A DNA stretch of 64,000 bases. Origin: Paenibacillus hunanensis. GTDB taxonomy: Bacteria > Bacillota > Bacilli > Paenibacillales > Paenibacillaceae. The first letter of the stretch is position 1; each line of letters starts with the position of its first letter. The notes beneath the pieces are model-generated. The model searched no databases. It saw only the letters and a list, made by a program, of their open reading frames with translations, and was not told the origin of the DNA. Below are positions 1 through 8,352 of the stretch, piece after piece. The position numbers were made by a program, and so were the translations under genes. The stretch covers positions 434,001 to 498,000 of the forward strand of contig NZ_BMMB01000002.1 in assembly GCF_014645615.1 (NCBI RefSeq), given 5' to 3'.

Positions 1-265
1 TCAAAATCGAGATAATCTGAATACACGGCACAATCAGCACGTACACGAGCGAGTTCCACAGCGAGGTGAGGAAGCTGCGATCGTGCATGGCAGTTACATA
101 ATTTTCAAAGCCTACATAATGCGTTTCCCCAATTACCGAATAATCGGTCAGGGATAGCGGAATGCCGTAAAGAATTGGCCACAATACGAATACGGCGACA
201 ATCAGCAAACCGGGAGCCATAAAAGCCCACGCGGCAAACGTCTCTGTTCTCATCCATCTTGTCAT
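1..265 (-). CDS. Sugar ABC transporter permease (MalF-like), N-terminal part
   Basis: This is the first 88 codons of a binding-protein-dependent sugar permease; the rest lies beyond the left edge. The protein begins MTRWMRTETF, continues with a hydrophobic first membrane helix (AWAFMAPGLLIVAVFVLWPI) and the 'SLTDYSVIG..HYVGFENY' region typical of CUT1 MalF/UgpA-type permeases. It would form the inner-membrane channel of a carbohydrate importer. An AAGGTGG ribosome site lies about 9 nt before the ATG. The binding-protein gene sits 107 nt upstream on the same strand, so the two are very likely one operon. The family is clear; the substrate is not. Confidence 0.9.
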   Translation of the reverse strand, partial: MTRWMRTETFAAWAFMAPGLLIVAVFVLWPILYGIPLSLTDYSVIGETHYVGFENYVTAMHDRSFLTSLWNSLVYVLIVPCIQIISIL

Positions 266-372
266 GCTCGTCCACCACCTTTTCAGGGTCAGTCCGTTCT
301 CATTTCCAGATGATATGAATCATGATGATCTGCTATTTGCGTCAAAGGTTGCCCGGGTACACGTGCCTTCTG

Positions 373-1644
373 TTACTGCTTGAGAATCTGATTAACTTCC
401 TGCTCTGCCATGCTCAGCCCCTGCTTAGGGTCTTTACCATTCAGGAAAATCTCCTGTAGCTGCACGGCAATTGCAGAGTTGATATCGCCAGCATTCGGCA
501 CGCCGACCATATAATCGACAGCTTTATCCAGACTTTCTGCCGAAGCGACCTTGGCCTGCGCTTCGAGTGAATTGTTATTTTCGGTAAAATACGCATCCTT
601 GATCGATGCCTTCGTGCTCGGCAGTGTATTCGCTGCCTTCGCAAACGAGGTCTGATTTGTTGCGTCGGTGATGAATTTGGCAAACTCTGATGCCTTCTCC
701 AGATTGGCTGACTTAGCAGGTACAACCAGATTCATCGTGTTGGACAGACGCACATCAGCTTTACCCGTTGGTAGCGGTACAGCAATCGTATTCTGGTACA
801 CATCCGGTGCGGCTGTTTTAATAAAGTTAATAAAGGTAGGGCCTGCAATTTCAAAGGCAGTTTGCTCACTGGAATAGTATTGAATTTGCTTATCAAAATT
901 AGCATCCTCACCGACCAGTACGCCCTGTTGAATGAGCTGCTGCATATTTTGGATCATTTGCAGCGCTTGAGGTGTATTGAAGGCAGCAGCCGTTTTATCG
1001 TCGTTCAGGATTGAAATGCCTTCTACCGGGAACAATCGTGCGGCAAAGGTTAACGCATAGCCGCTCGCTCCGGTTTTCGCCTTGATCTCACGTGCCCATT
1101 CATTTAGCTCATCACGCGTTTTTGGCGGATTGGATGGGTCGAGGCCTGCCTGCTTCACGAGCCTTGTGTTCATGTACAATACCTCGGTGCCGGTATACCA
1201 TGGCAGGGCGTATGGCTTGCCACCAAGCACGGTGGAGTTAAAGATGCCATCAAAATACGATTGCTTCTCCTCATCGCTCAAATATGGCGTAAGATCCGCC
1301 AGTGCTCCCTTGGAAGCCATCTGATTGGCAAATTCCGTGTTTAAATTGACCACATCCGGTACGTTACCACTCGCAATTCCGGTTAATAGTTTATTGGAGA
1401 TGGCATCGTATGGATAATCACTCCATTCGACCGTGACGCCGGGGTGGTTTTTTTGGTATTCTGAGATTAGATTATTAAAATAATCGTTAAACGTCGGTTG
1501 CAACGCAATCGTCCAAAACTTAATCGTTACACGTCCATCTTCTTCCTTACTACTTCCGGCATCCGATCCGCACGAACTGAGCAAAGAAGCGAACAGGACA
1601 GCCAGCAGACTAAATAGGGTTAACCGTCTCATTTTCTTGTTCAC
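373..1644 (-). CDS. Sugar ABC transporter substrate-binding lipoprotein (family 1)
   Basis: Extracellular carbohydrate-binding lipoprotein of the MalE/UgpB type (solute-binding protein family 1). A hydrophobic signal (LTLFSLLAVLFASLL) ends in a lipobox LSSC, so the mature protein would be lipid-anchored outside the membrane. The body has the usual 'VTIKFWTIALQPTF...LISEYQKNHPGVTVEW' N-lobe opening and 'EFAKFITDATNQTSF' near the C-lobe hinge. The open frame extends to an ATG at 1692, but the GTG at 1644 has AAAGGA about 8 nt upstream and gives a normal-length signal peptide, so it is preferred; ATGs at 1662 and 1653 are alternatives. It precedes the permease cut by the window edge. Ligand unknown. 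Confidence 0.9.
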   Translation of the reverse strand: MNKKMRRLTLFSLLAVLFASLLSSCGSDAGSSKEEDGRVTIKFWTIALQPTFNDYFNNLISEYQKNHPGVTVEWSDYPYDAISNKLLTGIASGNVPDVVNLNTEFANQMASKGALADLTPYLSDEEKQSYFDGIFNSTVLGGKPYALPWYTGTEVLYMNTRLVKQAGLDPSNPPKTRDELNEWAREIKAKTGASGYALTFAARLFPVEGISILNDDKTAAAFNTPQALQMIQNMQQLIQQGVLVGEDANFDKQIQYYSSEQTAFEIAGPTFINFIKTAAPDVYQNTIAVPLPTGKADVRLSNTMNLVVPAKSANLEKASEFAKFITDATNQTSFAKAANTLPSTKASIKDAYFTENNNSLEAQAKVASAESLDKAVDYMVGVPNAGDINSAIAVQLQEIFLNGKDPKQGLSMAEQEVNQILKQ

Positions 1645-1723
1645 AGGCTTCATTCCTTTCATAGTTTCAATCAGCTTCTCCTGCTCTACCATTTCCGTAC
1701 TCTAAACATATGTAGCTTGCATG

Positions 1724-1769
1724 GGAAAATTCTTTTCCATCTTCTTCCCTGCCCTTGTCACGCATTATA
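1724..1769 (-). promoter_or_regulatory. Candidate promoter and operator of the first sugar operon
   Basis: On the minus strand a perfect TATAAT (1764-1769) lies upstream of the binding-protein gene with a T-rich -35 region. About 26 nt downstream is a palindrome, GGAAAA-TTC-TTTTCC (1724-1738). Its position after the -10 would suit a repressor. The assignment rests on sequence shape only. Confidence 0.35.
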
Positions 1770-1873
1770 TCAAATTAAAATGTAACAAAAAAGGGATGAG
1801 CAGGAATTAAAAGGGAATCAAGCACACAGTACAGCGTACCATGGCTTAATTATCAGCGAGGAAGGTGAATTAG

Positions 1874-2359
1874 ATGCAGCCTGCATGGATTTTACTGGCA
1901 GTCGGAATTGCCGCAATATTGTTGGTCGCCGTCTGGATCATCCTGATGCTGTTTTCCCAGCCGCGTAAATGGACCAACCATCATACACCACGGCCAGATG
2001 ATTCGCTTCCGCCCCTACCAGTGGAACGGGATACGACACCACGCAATGTGGTCGATCTTGCCGACTTTCGCCAGCGTCGCAGCACACCGGGTAAGGAGAG
2101 CAAGCGTGCGAACCAATCACCCGAGCAATTGCTCAAACGCGATCAAGTACACGAGCATAAAAAGGCAGTTCCTGCAACCGTCAGACCGCTTCCTTTATCC
2201 AAGTCAGGTGAGCTACCTAAGGTACGCCTGCAAAAATGCTCGTATTGCAAGAAAGAAGTTCATCGACTAACCTTCTATGCTACAGATAATGGCGGTCTGG
2301 TTGGCGTATGTAAAGATTGCGAGCCTATCGCCAAACGTCAGGATCTGCTGCCGCTATAG
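1874..2359 (+). CDS. Membrane-anchored zinc-ribbon protein
   Basis: A 161-residue protein not assigned to a named family. Residues about 4-28 form one membrane helix (ILLAVGIAAILLVAVWIILM). A long basic, proline-rich linker follows. The C-terminus (about 118-152) carries two CxxC pairs, CSYC and CKDC, 27 residues apart, which looks like a zinc ribbon facing the cytoplasm. The ribosome site GGAAGGTG is 6 nt from the ATG. The HNH nuclease gene starts 55 nt downstream on the same strand, so they are probably cotranscribed. A role in nucleic-acid binding at the membrane is possible but is inference. Confidence 0.7.
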   Translation: MQPAWILLAVGIAAILLVAVWIILMLFSQPRKWTNHHTPRPDDSLPPLPVERDTTPRNVVDLADFRQRRSTPGKESKRANQSPEQLLKRDQVHEHKKAVPATVRPLPLSKSGELPKVRLQKCSYCKKEVHRLTFYATDNGGLVGVCKDCEPIAKRQDLLPL

Positions 2360-2413
2360 AGGCAACATGGCAGTACATGCAACAGGATAATTTACAGAAA
2401 ACAGGTGAGAACG

Positions 2414-3253
2414 ATGCAGCATATTTATCCGGAATCAGCAGCAGCCGCTGCCGGTGAAGTCGACCCGGCTCAGGAGCACGATGCACACGCGGCAGAACAA
2501 GCCTCAGGTAAGGTCTGTTCTCGCTGCGGCCAGATGCATCCGCTCTCCCATTACTTGAAGCGCACCGGACGCAAGTCTGGACGAGCAAGACGGCGCGGCA
2601 CCTGTCGGAACTGCCGCAAACAATTAAAAGCCGCCAAAATCGACGGTTCCAGCTCTATTGCGCCATCGCAGGCAGAGATTACACACGACGAAGCGCATCT
2701 TGCAGCCACTTATACGAATGCTTCCCAGCATCCCGCTCATTCAGCGGTAGATCATACTGATAATCCTTCTACCCCTGCCATCGGTCATGAGAGAGGTTCA
2801 TCGATCGTCACCGCTCGCCCTGTTCGCAGCCTGCCCTCGATCGAAGCCAGCGATATTCGTGGTCATGGTCTGGATCTGTCGATTCTGCGTCCAACTCGCC
2901 GCGGGATCGTACACATGCGTGGACGCACGGACAAAGGTCGCCGCTGGCATCAGGAAACCGATATGGAGACGGCGATTACACTCGTTAAGGAATATGCCGC
3001 TGTCGTCGTCAATCGTCATACGATTCGCCGACTGTACAGCAACCGTTCCTTTCGCAAATATATTTTAGAGCGAGATCACTATACCTGCTACTTCTGCGGT
3101 GGGCCCGGTGATACGATCGACCATCTGCTACCACGTGCAAGAGGTGGACACACCACACCGCTCAATTGTGTGTGCGCCTGCAATCTGTGCAATCAAGCCA
3201 AAGCCGATCATGATCTGCACCATTTTATCCAGCCTGCTGATGCGGAAGCATAA
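2414..3253 (+). CDS. HNH endonuclease with N-terminal zinc finger
   Basis: A 279-residue two-part protein. Near the N-terminus is a four-cysteine module (CSRCGQ...CRNCRK) rich in Arg/Lys, then a long low-complexity linker. The C-terminus has an HNH nuclease core: 'ILERDHYTCYFCGGPG' with the first zinc pair, 'TIDHLLPRARGGHTTPLN' containing the catalytic DH and conserved N, and 'CACNLCNQAKADHDL' with the second zinc pair. The family cleaves DNA using a metal ion. The longest frame begins at a GTG (2405) that overlaps the AGGTGA ribosome site, so the ATG at 2414 is the better start. It could be a stand-alone genomic HNH gene or a domesticated phage gene; no phage genes are adjacent. Confidence 0.8.
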   Translation: MQHIYPESAAAAAGEVDPAQEHDAHAAEQASGKVCSRCGQMHPLSHYLKRTGRKSGRARRRGTCRNCRKQLKAAKIDGSSSIAPSQAEITHDEAHLAATYTNASQHPAHSAVDHTDNPSTPAIGHERGSSIVTARPVRSLPSIEASDIRGHGLDLSILRPTRRGIVHMRGRTDKGRRWHQETDMETAITLVKEYAAVVVNRHTIRRLYSNRSFRKYILERDHYTCYFCGGPGDTIDHLLPRARGGHTTPLNCVCACNLCNQAKADHDLHHFIQPADAEA

Positions 3254-3357
3254 CATGCATAGTGTGCTGCATTCCATCGGTTCCCATTTTTAGTATTGAA
3301 GCCGCTTTCGTAATGCATTATGATAAAACCATCATACGCAGAGCGTTGGAGGTCAGG

Positions 3358-3582
3358 ATGAACAAATATCAATTCATCTGGTGTGAGGGAGTATGCGGCT
3401 ATGGCGGCGTCACCTCACTTGCAGTCATGGCGATGCATTATATGGATCATACCTTTACACTGACGCTGGACGGCATTTTAGGTGAAATTTCGCGTACCGT
3501 ACCCCTCTTTTTGTTATGTGGTTATTTGCTAGGTGAGCTCATCTGGCGCTGGAAATCCGTCCGCTCTCAACCCGATAAATAA
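3358..3582 (+). CDS. Small two-helix membrane protein
   Basis: A 74-residue predicted inner-membrane protein, unrecognised. A GGAGG ribosome site 5 nt before the ATG at 3358 fixes the start; the upstream extension in the same frame looks non-coding. Two hydrophobic segments (around 'GGVTSLAVMAMHYM' and 'VPLFLLCGYLLGELIW') flank a short polar loop, and the C-terminus is basic (WRWKSVRSQPDK), suggesting it faces the cytoplasm. It follows the HNH gene by about 100 nt and is closed by the hairpin at 3654-3715. Confidence 0.6.
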   Translation: MNKYQFIWCEGVCGYGGVTSLAVMAMHYMDHTFTLTLDGILGEISRTVPLFLLCGYLLGELIWRWKSVRSQPDK

Positions 3583-3653
3583 ACTTCTATTCGCTGCAAT
3601 AGATAGGATGTATCCATAGGAGCTTGAACAAGCCTCAAGCTCTACACAATCGA

Positions 3654-3719
3654 AAGCCCTGCATCAACAAATCTGACCGTTTAAATTAACGGCCTGAATT
3701 GTTGATGCAGGGCTTCGCT
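3654..3719 (+). terminator. Rho-independent terminator
   Basis: Perfect 17-bp inverted repeat (AAGCCCTGCATCAACAA at 3654-3670, complement at 3699-3715) with a second short stem (CCGTT/AACGG) inside the loop, followed by a T-rich run. It lies between convergent genes and may serve both strands. Confidence 0.8.
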
Positions 3720-3808
3720 TTTATGATCGCTGCATCGACTGGTGCTGACGGAGGCATGCGCTTCATACTTGCACTACTGTGCGGATGTGCGGACTTCGCC
3801 TCATCCCA

Positions 3809-5869
3809 TCATTCACGGTCATTGCGTTTCCAATCATCCGCTGACTGCGGCTCATCCTCTTGCTGATCCTGTCCGCTATCGTTCATCGACGATGACTCTT
3901 CAGAATACTCATCCGTACGAATCGGCAGCTCCACTGTCTCGAATTGACGAATCAGCAGCTCCAGATGCTGTTCGATCACCTCAAGGGCTCCTTCCGCTGC
4001 ATGCAGATCGATTGGCTCCTCTAAAAGTAATAGTCTTGCATGCTCCAATGATTGAAAGCTTTGCTCCTGAAAGGGACGAATCTGTAGATGATCTAGCGGC
4101 AGCTCGGTGAGGCGACTGGCAATATCACGATGATGACTGCTCAACGCTTCCCAGCGCTCCATATCCAGCTTTTTACGTAAATCAAGCTCCTCAGGATAGC
4201 TCATTAGCGCGAGACGCTGCTCCTGTAGCCGCTGAATCGCAGCACTAATCTGCAAGCTATCCTCATAAGCACGCGCATAATGCGGCGTCTTCCCGAGCAG
4301 ATTATGCACAATTTGCGGGCAAAGTCGCTCCATCCGTTGCAGTAAATGCTGCATATCCTCGTAGCGCTCCTGCTGCTCATTCAGATGATGCACCGCATAA
4401 TGCCCTTCCAGACTTGCCCATTCACGGGCATGCCAATCCGGGAGCGATTCATATTCTTCTATCGTTCGTTCCGCTTCCTCCGATACCTGCATCGCCTGCT
4501 GACGAAAACGGAGCATATCCTGTACTAATCGCCGTGCCTGCTGAATATGGCTGTCCAGTGTTCGCCTTGCTGCCATCGCACCGTTACGATCACCACGAGC
4601 CTGTAGCTTGCGCATACGTTGCTGATCGGTACGCGCCAGCTCCAGCAGGGCTAACGGATTCTCATCTCCACCTGTATACAATCCTTCACGGGCAATCTGT
4701 GCTTCCAATTCATCGGCGATTCGATCCAGATCGTAGGTAGCATCGATCGACTGAGCGGCTACTCGCTCCTGCTCCTGTGCTTGTTTTCCAGGTACAACGG
4801 TGGTGGATGCGGCTGAGGTCGCCGCCGCTATCACGTCAGCAGGCACCGTACCATGAAGTAACGCATGCTGCTGCTCCAGTGGCACCAGCTGCTCCTCAAT
4901 TAATAGTAGGTCGTGCTCTAATCGCCCAAGCTCTAGCCTGGGACGTGAAAGGGATAGCATCGGCAGGCGAATCGCTCGCACAGCTGAACGGCATTGCTGT
5001 GTCTGTGCAAGCTGCTGCTCTGACTCCTGCCGTAGCTGAGATTGCAGCATACTTTTATCCTTGCTCCCACCGCTGGCAGCGATATCCGTATTGAGCACCT
5101 CCGAGCCGAGCAGAACGGCGATTCGATGCTCTATTTTATTAATGCGTCGCTGAAGTGCTGTTCGGCGCCGAAGCAGCTTACGCCGGACGGACAAACGCCG
5201 CCATATTAGTACAACAGTAGCCAGTACGAGCAGAAGCAAAATGCCTGCTCCAATCTGAAGCACAAGCTGACGCTTATGATGCAAATTCTGATTTTGCTGC
5301 TCGCTTAGCTGTGGTGCCTCTGAAATCACAGGAGACTGTATACTCTCATCCTGATGCGCTCCATGCGTGTCTTTTCCGGATACCGGCCCTAATCCGTTAA
5401 GATATTCACTGATCGCAATCACACCACCAGCCACATCACCTGTTTTCGCGTAAGGTACAAACTGTGTATCGGTTACGCCACGTACCGTGGCTGCACGGCT
5501 TGCGGCAATTCGCGCAGCCAGCTCATCATTTTCAAATGCCATATGCACAAAATTCGGATTCGTCGTGATCAATAGCAGGAGCTCGTTGGAGCCCAGATCG
5601 AATTCATCATACAGCTGATCAACCAGCTTCATGCCTGCTTCCTCGGTATAACCTGATACGGTCATTACATACAGCTTATAATGATGATTCGCTAATGCTT
5701 GATTCATCCGCTGAATATCTTTATCGCTAAATAGCCCGGCATCGTCTTTTACATGATTGTTCACATAGGGACTGGCAATCGCAATATGGCTCGGCAGTGC
5801 TGGCAATGCCACACCGGCAATAAGCAAACCGAGCAATATCATATATACCCATCGAAATAACCTTTCCAT
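3809..5869 (-). CDS. TPM-domain membrane protein with coiled-coil C-terminus
   Basis: A 686-residue protein. It opens with a signal or membrane helix (WVYMILLGLLIAGVALPALP), followed by a TPM domain from 'VNNHVKDDAGLFSDKDIQRMNQAL' to 'VAGGVIAISEYLNGL' (about 35-165), predicted to be extracytoplasmic. A second membrane helix (LVLQIGAGILLLLVLATVVLIW) and a basic RRKLLRRR stretch lead to about 450 residues of Gln/Glu/Leu-rich coiled coil. TPM domains occur in membrane-associated quality-control or phosphatase-like proteins. The ATG at 5869 has AGGGGAG about 5 nt upstream and is preferred to an ATG at 5974 without a site. It is transcribed alone and divergently from the MOSC gene. Function unknown. 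Confidence 0.75.
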   Translation of the reverse strand: MERLFRWVYMILLGLLIAGVALPALPSHIAIASPYVNNHVKDDAGLFSDKDIQRMNQALANHHYKLYVMTVSGYTEEAGMKLVDQLYDEFDLGSNELLLLITTNPNFVHMAFENDELAARIAASRAATVRGVTDTQFVPYAKTGDVAGGVIAISEYLNGLGPVSGKDTHGAHQDESIQSPVISEAPQLSEQQNQNLHHKRQLVLQIGAGILLLLVLATVVLIWRRLSVRRKLLRRRTALQRRINKIEHRIAVLLGSEVLNTDIAASGGSKDKSMLQSQLRQESEQQLAQTQQCRSAVRAIRLPMLSLSRPRLELGRLEHDLLLIEEQLVPLEQQHALLHGTVPADVIAAATSAASTTVVPGKQAQEQERVAAQSIDATYDLDRIADELEAQIAREGLYTGGDENPLALLELARTDQQRMRKLQARGDRNGAMAARRTLDSHIQQARRLVQDMLRFRQQAMQVSEEAERTIEEYESLPDWHAREWASLEGHYAVHHLNEQQERYEDMQHLLQRMERLCPQIVHNLLGKTPHYARAYEDSLQISAAIQRLQEQRLALMSYPEELDLRKKLDMERWEALSSHHRDIASRLTELPLDHLQIRPFQEQSFQSLEHARLLLLEEPIDLHAAEGALEVIEQHLELLIRQFETVELPIRTDEYSEESSSMNDSGQDQQEDEPQSADDWKRNDRE

Positions 5870-6043
5870 CTGGCTCCCCTTTATATGTTCAACTCCAGAA
5901 CGCCTGGCGTTCGAGTATGATAAATTGAAATCGTATCCATCCATTATTATGATACAATTATCGCCAAGACACAAAGCACGAATAGGAGCATCTCGCTCCT
6001 AAATGAATAGAATTTACCGCGATTGAGCGCGAAAGGAGCTTGT

Positions 6044-6712
6044 ATGAACACCTCTATTGCAAAAGACACCTCGTCGGCACGCCTACTGTCGTTGAATACT
6101 GGATTACCTGTCCATGTGGAATGGAATGGCAAATCGGTCTATACCGGCTTTATCAAAACACCGTCTAGTGAGCCACTTCACATAAGCGCGGAAGGCATTC
6201 AGCAGGATGGTCAGGGTGATCTTAAAAATCACGGCGGCCCGGATAAAGCAGCCTGTGTGTATTCGGCGGATCACTATTCCTGGTGGAGTGAACAGATGAA
6301 TCGTCCATTTGAGCCCGGTGCCTTTGGAGAAAACTTTACCGTTCAAGGCTTGCAGGAGCAAGACGTCTGTATCGGGGATACATACCGGATTGGCACGGCA
6401 ACGGTTCAAGTGAGCCAGCCCCGTCAGCCCTGCTTCAAGCTCGCCGCGCATCTGGAGCGTAATGAAATGATCCTGCGTGTGCGCGATACGGGCTATTCTG
6501 GCTTCTATTTCCGCGTTATTACACCGGGTACGATCCAGGCAGGTGATACCTTCACCTTGCTCAGCCGTGAGGGAAAGGGTACGACGATCGCTGAATGTAA
6601 TCGTGTGCTGTATCACGAAAAAGGCGATACGGCAGCACTGCGACAGCTGCTGGATGAGCCTGCTCTGGCGAAATCGCTGCATAAACATTTGAGTAAGCGT
6701 TTGGCGGATTGA
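6044..6712 (+). CDS. MOSC-domain protein (YiiM-like)
   Basis: A 222-residue MOSC protein resembling YiiM. Motifs: 'KNHGGPDKAACVYS' (about 61-74), 'PGAFGENFTVQGL', 'VCIGDTYRIGTATVQVSQPRQPCFKL' with the conserved cysteine that in this superfamily handles sulfur or molybdenum cofactor, and a C-terminal helical extension. Members such as YiiM are linked to reduction or detoxification of N-hydroxylated compounds through molybdenum cofactor. An AAAGGAG site 5 nt before the ATG fixes the start; the upstream in-frame ATG at 6023 lacks one. No cofactor genes lie nearby, so the specific role is open. Confidence 0.85.
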   Translation: MNTSIAKDTSSARLLSLNTGLPVHVEWNGKSVYTGFIKTPSSEPLHISAEGIQQDGQGDLKNHGGPDKAACVYSADHYSWWSEQMNRPFEPGAFGENFTVQGLQEQDVCIGDTYRIGTATVQVSQPRQPCFKLAAHLERNEMILRVRDTGYSGFYFRVITPGTIQAGDTFTLLSREGKGTTIAECNRVLYHEKGDTAALRQLLDEPALAKSLHKHLSKRLAD

Positions 6713-7176
6713 TATTAAATGGATATTAGAGTGATTCTGGATGGATATAGGTTGGATGTAGGTTGGACTCCAGTCAATATGCTGGATACATTGGCTGCTG
6801 TACGCTGATATACAGAAATGTCAGCCGCGTGATGCACCGATGCACTATTTCACGACGAATAAAGCCGAGAAGTAGACACTTCAATGGGTTCTCTATACTT
6901 TTCCAATCCCTCAGCTGAGCTAAACGCCATCGTATTAGCATCTAGCTGAACGATGCTCCTATATACGAACTGTCCTTTCATAGCACGAGCTACCTTATTT
7001 TCATAACAGAGCTCGTGCTTTTCTCATACATAAAAAGGGAACATATGTTCTTGTATTTTATCTTGCTTCTCGCTAATATAAAAGTATCTAAAACAGACAC
7101 CTACCCTACATACATTACAGCCGTACCCTCTTCATCGAGGGTTCTTTTAGCAAAATTCGCACCTGGAGGCTTGTAC
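6713..7176. other. Gene-free interval with one hairpin
   Basis: No supportable gene. The only clear structure is the terminator-like hairpin at 6982-7024. The frame of the following nuclease gene stays open leftward to 7015, but without a ribosome site. Confidence 0.5.
6982..7024 (+). terminator. Putative terminator upstream of the Rpn-type gene
   Basis: Perfect 10-bp arms AGCACGAGCT (6982-6991) and AGCTCGTGCT (7010-7019) followed by TTTTCTC. It would end plus-strand transcription arriving from the MOSC gene. Confidence 0.65.
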
Positions 7177-8112
7177 ATGACAGAGCTGCTTGATCCTCGT
7201 AATGATTTTTTGTTTAAACGTATTTTCGGTAGTGAAGAGAATCAGGATGTATTGCTTGCTTTTCTGAATCGAACATTTACCGAGGCACATCGTCCGCCAC
7301 TGCGTGAAATTATTGTGCTTAATCCTTATATCGAAAAAGGCTCTCCACTTGATAAGCAATCGATTCTGGATATTCGGGCACGCACGACAGAAGGTGAGCT
7401 GATTAATGTTGAAATGCAGCTATTTAACCGCTATGATATGGAAAAACGTACTTTATTTTATTGGAGTAAGCTGTATTCGTCCCAGCTGGTGGAAGGGCAA
7501 TCCTACAGCACATTGAAGCGGTGCGTAACGATTAATATTTTGGATTTTGCGTTACTCAAAAATGACCTTTACCATAGTGTATTTCACCTGCACGAGGATC
7601 AGACAGGCATTACACTGACAGACGATATCGAGATTCATTTTTTGGAGCTACCCAAATTGAATGCTCAAGCTGCCCCGACAAAACAGGGCGGACTCGCCAA
7701 CTGGCTATTATTTCTAAAAGGCGTCACACCAGATCAATGGGAGGTGCTAACGATGAATGAGCCAAAGCTCAAAAAAGCGATGGATACACTGGAATTTCTC
7801 AGCCAGGATCAGGAGGCACGCATGCGCTATGAAGCTCGTCAGAAATACCTGCATGATCAAGCATCCTTAATGGAAGCTGCCAAGAACGCCGAATTGTACG
7901 GCTTTAAGGCGGGCATGGAGAAGGGAATCCAGGAAGGTATTGAAAAGGGAATCGAACAAGGAATGGAAAAAGGACTGGAAAAAGGCATCGAGCAGAGCTT
8001 GCAACAAACAGCTTTACGCATGCTAAAGCTCGGATTAGATACTCACACCATTAGCCAGGTGACGGGTTTAAACGAAAGCGAAATCCGTACTCTAGCCCAC
8101 TCTTCCGACTAA
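7177..8112 (+). CDS. Rpn family (PD-(D/E)XK) nuclease / putative transposase-like protein
   Basis: A 311-residue member of the Rpn/YhgA-like family. It opens with the hallmark 'LLDPRNDFLFKRIFGSEENQDVLLAFLN', continues with 'DIRARTTEGELINVEMQLFNRYDMEKRTLFYWSKLY' holding the catalytic D...ExQ core, and ends in the family's Gly/Lys/Glu repeat (GMEKGIQEGIEKGIEQG..., about 246-276) before a short helical tail. Rpn proteins are RecA-independent, recombination-promoting DNA nucleases. The start at 7177 has GGAGG 7 nt upstream. The repeat is a run of similar codons and could vary in length by slippage. No transposon ends are seen. Confidence 0.88.
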   Translation: MTELLDPRNDFLFKRIFGSEENQDVLLAFLNRTFTEAHRPPLREIIVLNPYIEKGSPLDKQSILDIRARTTEGELINVEMQLFNRYDMEKRTLFYWSKLYSSQLVEGQSYSTLKRCVTINILDFALLKNDLYHSVFHLHEDQTGITLTDDIEIHFLELPKLNAQAAPTKQGGLANWLLFLKGVTPDQWEVLTMNEPKLKKAMDTLEFLSQDQEARMRYEARQKYLHDQASLMEAAKNAELYGFKAGMEKGIQEGIEKGIEQGMEKGLEKGIEQSLQQTALRMLKLGLDTHTISQVTGLNESEIRTLAHSSD

Positions 8113-8154
8113 AGATTACACCTAACGTATTCTCACCATACGAACTCATCATAC

Positions 8155-8195
8155 AAAGCCACATCGACAGGCAAGCCTGCTCGTATGTGGCTTTT
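8155..8195 (+). terminator. Rho-independent terminator
   Basis: Arms AAAGCCACAT (8155-8164) and ATGTGGCTTT (8185-8194) with an inner GCAGG/CCTGC-like stem, about 40 nt after the Rpn-type gene. Confidence 0.75.
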
Positions 8196-8352
8196 GCATA
8201 TTCGAGCTCCAGTTCGATCTCTAGCCCCGTTCTAATTCCTATTTCCAAGCAAAAACCGCCAATCCTCAGCCCCTACAGCCGAGAATCGACGGCATTCACT
8301 GCATTCGATATCGCATCCTCATATTCACTTATTGTCTTCTCGACTCGATCGC

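Noticed and set aside
7177..8112. Complete transposon around the Rpn-type gene
   Set aside because: The product is related to putative transposases by name only; I see no inverted ends or target duplications.
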